A stretch of DNA of 6,270 nucleotides, taken from contig JAITVU010000377.1 in NCBI GenBank assembly GCA_031285645.1, positions 1 to 6,270 of the forward strand, read 5' to 3'. Positions 3,877 through 6,270 of the stretch are shown piece after piece (position 1 is the first letter of the stretch; the number at the start of each line of letters is the position of its first letter). The stretch comes from Oscillospiraceae bacterium. GTDB taxonomy: Bacteria; Bacillota; Clostridia; Oscillospirales; Ruminococcaceae. The position numbers and the translations under genes are program-made. The notes under the pieces are model-generated. The model ran no database searches and was not told the origin of the DNA. It saw nothing but the letters and a program-made list of their open reading frames with translations.

Positions 3877-6270
3877 TTGCTTCAGGGAGAAGTATCACAC
3901 AGTAATAAATGGGTCGGCTATCTCACTGCTTTTTTATTGCCGTCCTTGCTGATTCTCAGTGTTTTCGTTGTTTTCGGCGTGTTTCCATTCGGCGAAAAAT
4001 CCTTGCTCGTCGTCGATATGAACAGCGAGTACATTGATTATTTTGCCTATATGCATGACAGCGTGCGCACGGGCGGCAGTTTTTTGCGTTCGTGGAATAT
4101 GGGCATGGGGCTTGATATGCTGGGCCTGATTGCTTTTTACACGGCCAGTCCTTTTAATATAATCCTGCTGCTCATGCCGGCAACGCTGATGACGGAAGCG
4201 GTTTTAATCATCACGGTGCTCAAAATAGGCGCGGCCGGGCTTCTGTTTTTTATATATGCTCAAAAAAAGTTTCAGCTGCCATGGCTTTGGGTCGTTGTTT
4301 TCTCAACGATATATGCCCTGATCGGCTATAACCTTTACTACTCATCCAATATCATGTGGCTGGACGGCGTGGCGTTTCTGCCTGTGGCGCTTCTTGGCGT
4401 GGAAGGCATAATAAAGAAAAACAGGTTCAGGCTTTTTGCCGCTTCGCTCATCTATATCTTTGTTTCCAGCTATTACATCGGCTATATGATCGGTGTTTTT
4501 TCAGTCCTTTACATGACGGCGGTTTATTTTTCAAAGGAGGAGAACGTGACGACCTACCTTAAAAAGATAGGCGTCATGGCGGGCAGCGCGGTTTTGGCGG
4601 CCGGATGCAGCGCGGTTCTTTTACTGCCGGCATTTCTCAATCTGAAAAACGGCCAGAATGCGCTTTGGGATATTCCCGTCTCTTTCGAGTTGAGATACGG
4701 TATTTCGGAGATGTTTTCAAAGCTGATTCCCGGCGTCTATGATTCCCTGACCGACGCGGGACTGCCCAATATTTATTTCTCGGTCTTTGGATTGCTTGCG
4801 GCGTTGGCCTTTTTTTTCAATAAAGGGATCGGACGGCGGGAAAAAATCGTTTTCGGCGCTTTCGCCGCGCTGATGCTTCTGTGCATGTCATGTGATATAC
4901 TGGATTTGGCGTGGCACGCGTTTGAGGACCCCACATGGTATCCGGCCCGCTACTCTTTTGTATTCTCATTTCTTGGCCTTTATTTGGGCTTGCGGTGCGC
5001 GGAAAAGCATAAAGACATTAAAGGCAGCGGCCTTGTTGCCGTGTCGGTGATCATCCTCGCGGTTTTCACGGAGATCGCCACTAAAAGATACCACTATATC
5101 GATGTTTTCAGCGTTTGCCTGGGTATGTTCTTTGCGGTCGCCTACGCAATCCTGACATGGCATCTGTTTAAGAGAAAGAGGCGCGGGGTGGTGATTGCTT
5201 TAATCGCCTTGCTTTGCGCGGAATTGTGGTACAATGCCCACGGCATTATCCTCGGGATAGATAATCAGTTTGAGTATAAAACCAGGCAGAGCTATGTCGA
5301 CTACAGGGAGACATACGCCCCCGCACTCGCTGTTTTGCCTCAGAGGGGCGCCGGGGCTTACAGGACCGAAATACGCGAGCAGCGCAACGCAAACGGCGCT
5401 ATGGCATTGGGTTATAACTCCATCTCGCACTATTCCACGACAACAAACCAAAAGATCAATACACTGCTCAGGGGCTTGGCCTACAATACCGGCACGCTGA
5501 ATGAGGTGCGGTTCGCGCCGGGGTCTCCGTTGGCGGCGGGCCTTTTGGGCATTAAGTATGTGCTGTCAAATTCAAAGGACGATATGGGCAGCGCCTATAC
5601 GGAATATGACAGGCAGGGCAGTGTCGTGATTTATGAAAACAGCCTGGCTTTTCCTCTGGCATTCTATACCGGTTCATCCGCGACGGGCCCCGGTGATGGG
5701 GAAACAAATCCTTTTACACTGCAAAACGCCTGGTGCCGGAATCTCTGGGATGATGTCGATCAGGACCCCTTTGAGCTCGTGGACGCAGTTGAGCTGAAGG
5801 CTGTCAATCTCGCCTACGAGGATCGGGAGAGCGGCCAGCAGTATTACACAAAAGCGGCGGGTGACAAACCGGCCTATGTGGAGTGGACTATTGACAATGG
5901 CGCGGGTGAGGAGTGCTACGCTTATTTCGGCCTTTATAAACGCCGCTTTTCAAGGGTTAAGGTCTATGTAAACGGATATCGCTCAACCAGGGTGCTCGCT
6001 TATCGCAGCAACGCGATTATTCCACTGGGGCGTGACGACAGCATCACACTGCGCCTGGAATTGGAAGGCGATACAATGAATTTTGACGAGGCCTTCTTTT
6101 ATACACTTGACAAGGCGGCCGCTCAGGAACTGACCGATCGCGCCAACGCGAACCAAATGAATTTTACGGTTTTTAAAGATACCCGGGTGGAGGGGACACT
6201 CACGGCGCCCGATGACGGCGTGCTGGTGACGACGATCCCATATGACAAAGGCTGGACAATTGAGGTTAAC
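3877..6270 (+). CDS. yfhO: YfhO family membrane protein (putative GT-C glycosyltransferase), 3' truncated by window
   Basis: The frame is open for 798 codons from TTG 3877 to the last base, with no stop, so the 3' end lies outside. Residues 13-34 form the first membrane helix. The first outer loop has the YfhO hallmarks DMNSEYIDYF (47-56), RSWNMGMGLDMLGL (71-84) and TASPFN (89-94). About a dozen further helices follow to residue 450, with NIMWLDGVAFLP (158-169) and WYPARYSFVFSF (354-365) between them. A large soluble, presumably extracytoplasmic, domain starts after ELWYNAHG (449-456) and runs to PYDKGWTIEVN at the window edge. In relatives this last segment is followed by a final membrane helix, so probably some 50-100 residues are missing. 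Family knowledge: YfhO proteins are GT-C fold enzymes; B. subtilis YfhO and Listeria relatives add sugars to teichoic acids using undecaprenyl-phosphate-linked sugar made by a partner GT2 enzyme. Asp47 as catalytic base is an inference from GT-C proteins. No partner glycosyltransferase is seen here. The acceptor polymer in this organism is unknown. Confidence 0.88.
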   Translation, partial: MLQGEVSHSNKWVGYLTAFLLPSLLILSVFVVFGVFPFGEKSLLVVDMNSEYIDYFAYMHDSVRTGGSFLRSWNMGMGLDMLGLIAFYTASPFNIILLLMPATLMTEAVLIITVLKIGAAGLLFFIYAQKKFQLPWLWVVVFSTIYALIGYNLYYSSNIMWLDGVAFLPVALLGVEGIIKKNRFRLFAASLIYIFVSSYYIGYMIGVFSVLYMTAVYFSKEENVTTYLKKIGVMAGSAVLAAGCSAVLLLPAFLNLKNGQNALWDIPVSFELRYGISEMFSKLIPGVYDSLTDAGLPNIYFSVFGLLAALAFFFNKGIGRREKIVFGAFAALMLLCMSCDILDLAWHAFEDPTWYPARYSFVFSFLGLYLGLRCAEKHKDIKGSGLVAVSVIILAVFTEIATKRYHYIDVFSVCLGMFFAVAYAILTWHLFKRKRRGVVIALIALLCAELWYNAHGIILGIDNQFEYKTRQSYVDYRETYAPALAVLPQRGAGAYRTEIREQRNANGAMALGYNSISHYSTTTNQKINTLLRGLAYNTGTLNEVRFAPGSPLAAGLLGIKYVLSNSKDDMGSAYTEYDRQGSVVIYENSLAFPLAFYTGSSATGPGDGETNPFTLQNAWCRNLWDDVDQDPFELVDAVELKAVNLAYEDRESGQQYYTKAAGDKPAYVEWTIDNGAGEECYAYFGLYKRRFSRVKVYVNGYRSTRVLAYRSNAIIPLGRDDSITLRLELEGDTMNFDEAFFYTLDKAAAQELTDRANANQMNFTVFKDTRVEGTLTAPDDGVLVTTIPYDKGWTIEVN

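Noticed and set aside
4356..4562. 68-codon plus-strand open frame inside the YfhO gene
   Set aside because: It lies in another frame of a strongly supported coding region, with no RBS or family resemblance.

Overview
The window looks like chromosomal DNA from a motile, endospore-forming member of the Clostridia. It carries flagellar genes, a SpoIIQ-type sporulation protein and a YfhO-type cell-envelope protein, strong GGAGG-type ribosome binding sites, and moderate GC. The genus cannot be fixed from the sequence alone. No phage, insertion sequence, CRISPR array, tRNA or rRNA was seen.

Layout. (1) Bases 2-1794, plus strand: the 3' end of a flagellar rod gene (flgG type), then a complete gene for a DUF342/FapA protein. 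These are the tail of a flagellar operon, which ends at three tandem stop codons and a long, near-perfect bidirectional terminator (1808-1851). (2) Bases 1859-3439, minus strand, converging on the flagellar genes. Reading leftward from 3439 there are two half-length TauE/SafE (TSUP) membrane transporter genes that overlap by ATGA, and then a SpoIIQ-like M23 (LytM) gene with its own RBS and a possible forespore sigma-factor promoter. (3) Bases 3440-3876: a 437-bp gap with no convincing protein gene but dense predicted secondary structure. It holds a three-way-junction fold, several further hairpins and an intrinsic terminator on the plus strand. (4) From 3877 to the end of the window, plus strand: a large YfhO-family polytopic membrane protein starting at TTG, cut off by the window end before its expected last membrane helix.

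How the genes work together. The four blocks look functionally independent: motility, spore engulfment, anion or sulfur-compound transport, and cell-wall polymer glycosylation. Terminators separate them at 1808-1851 and 3821-3848. The most unusual parts are the structured 3541-3848 stretch, which could be an unannotated small RNA, an attenuating leader of the YfhO gene or a dispersed repeat, and the transporter split into two translationally coupled half-proteins. No clearly new multi-gene system is evident.
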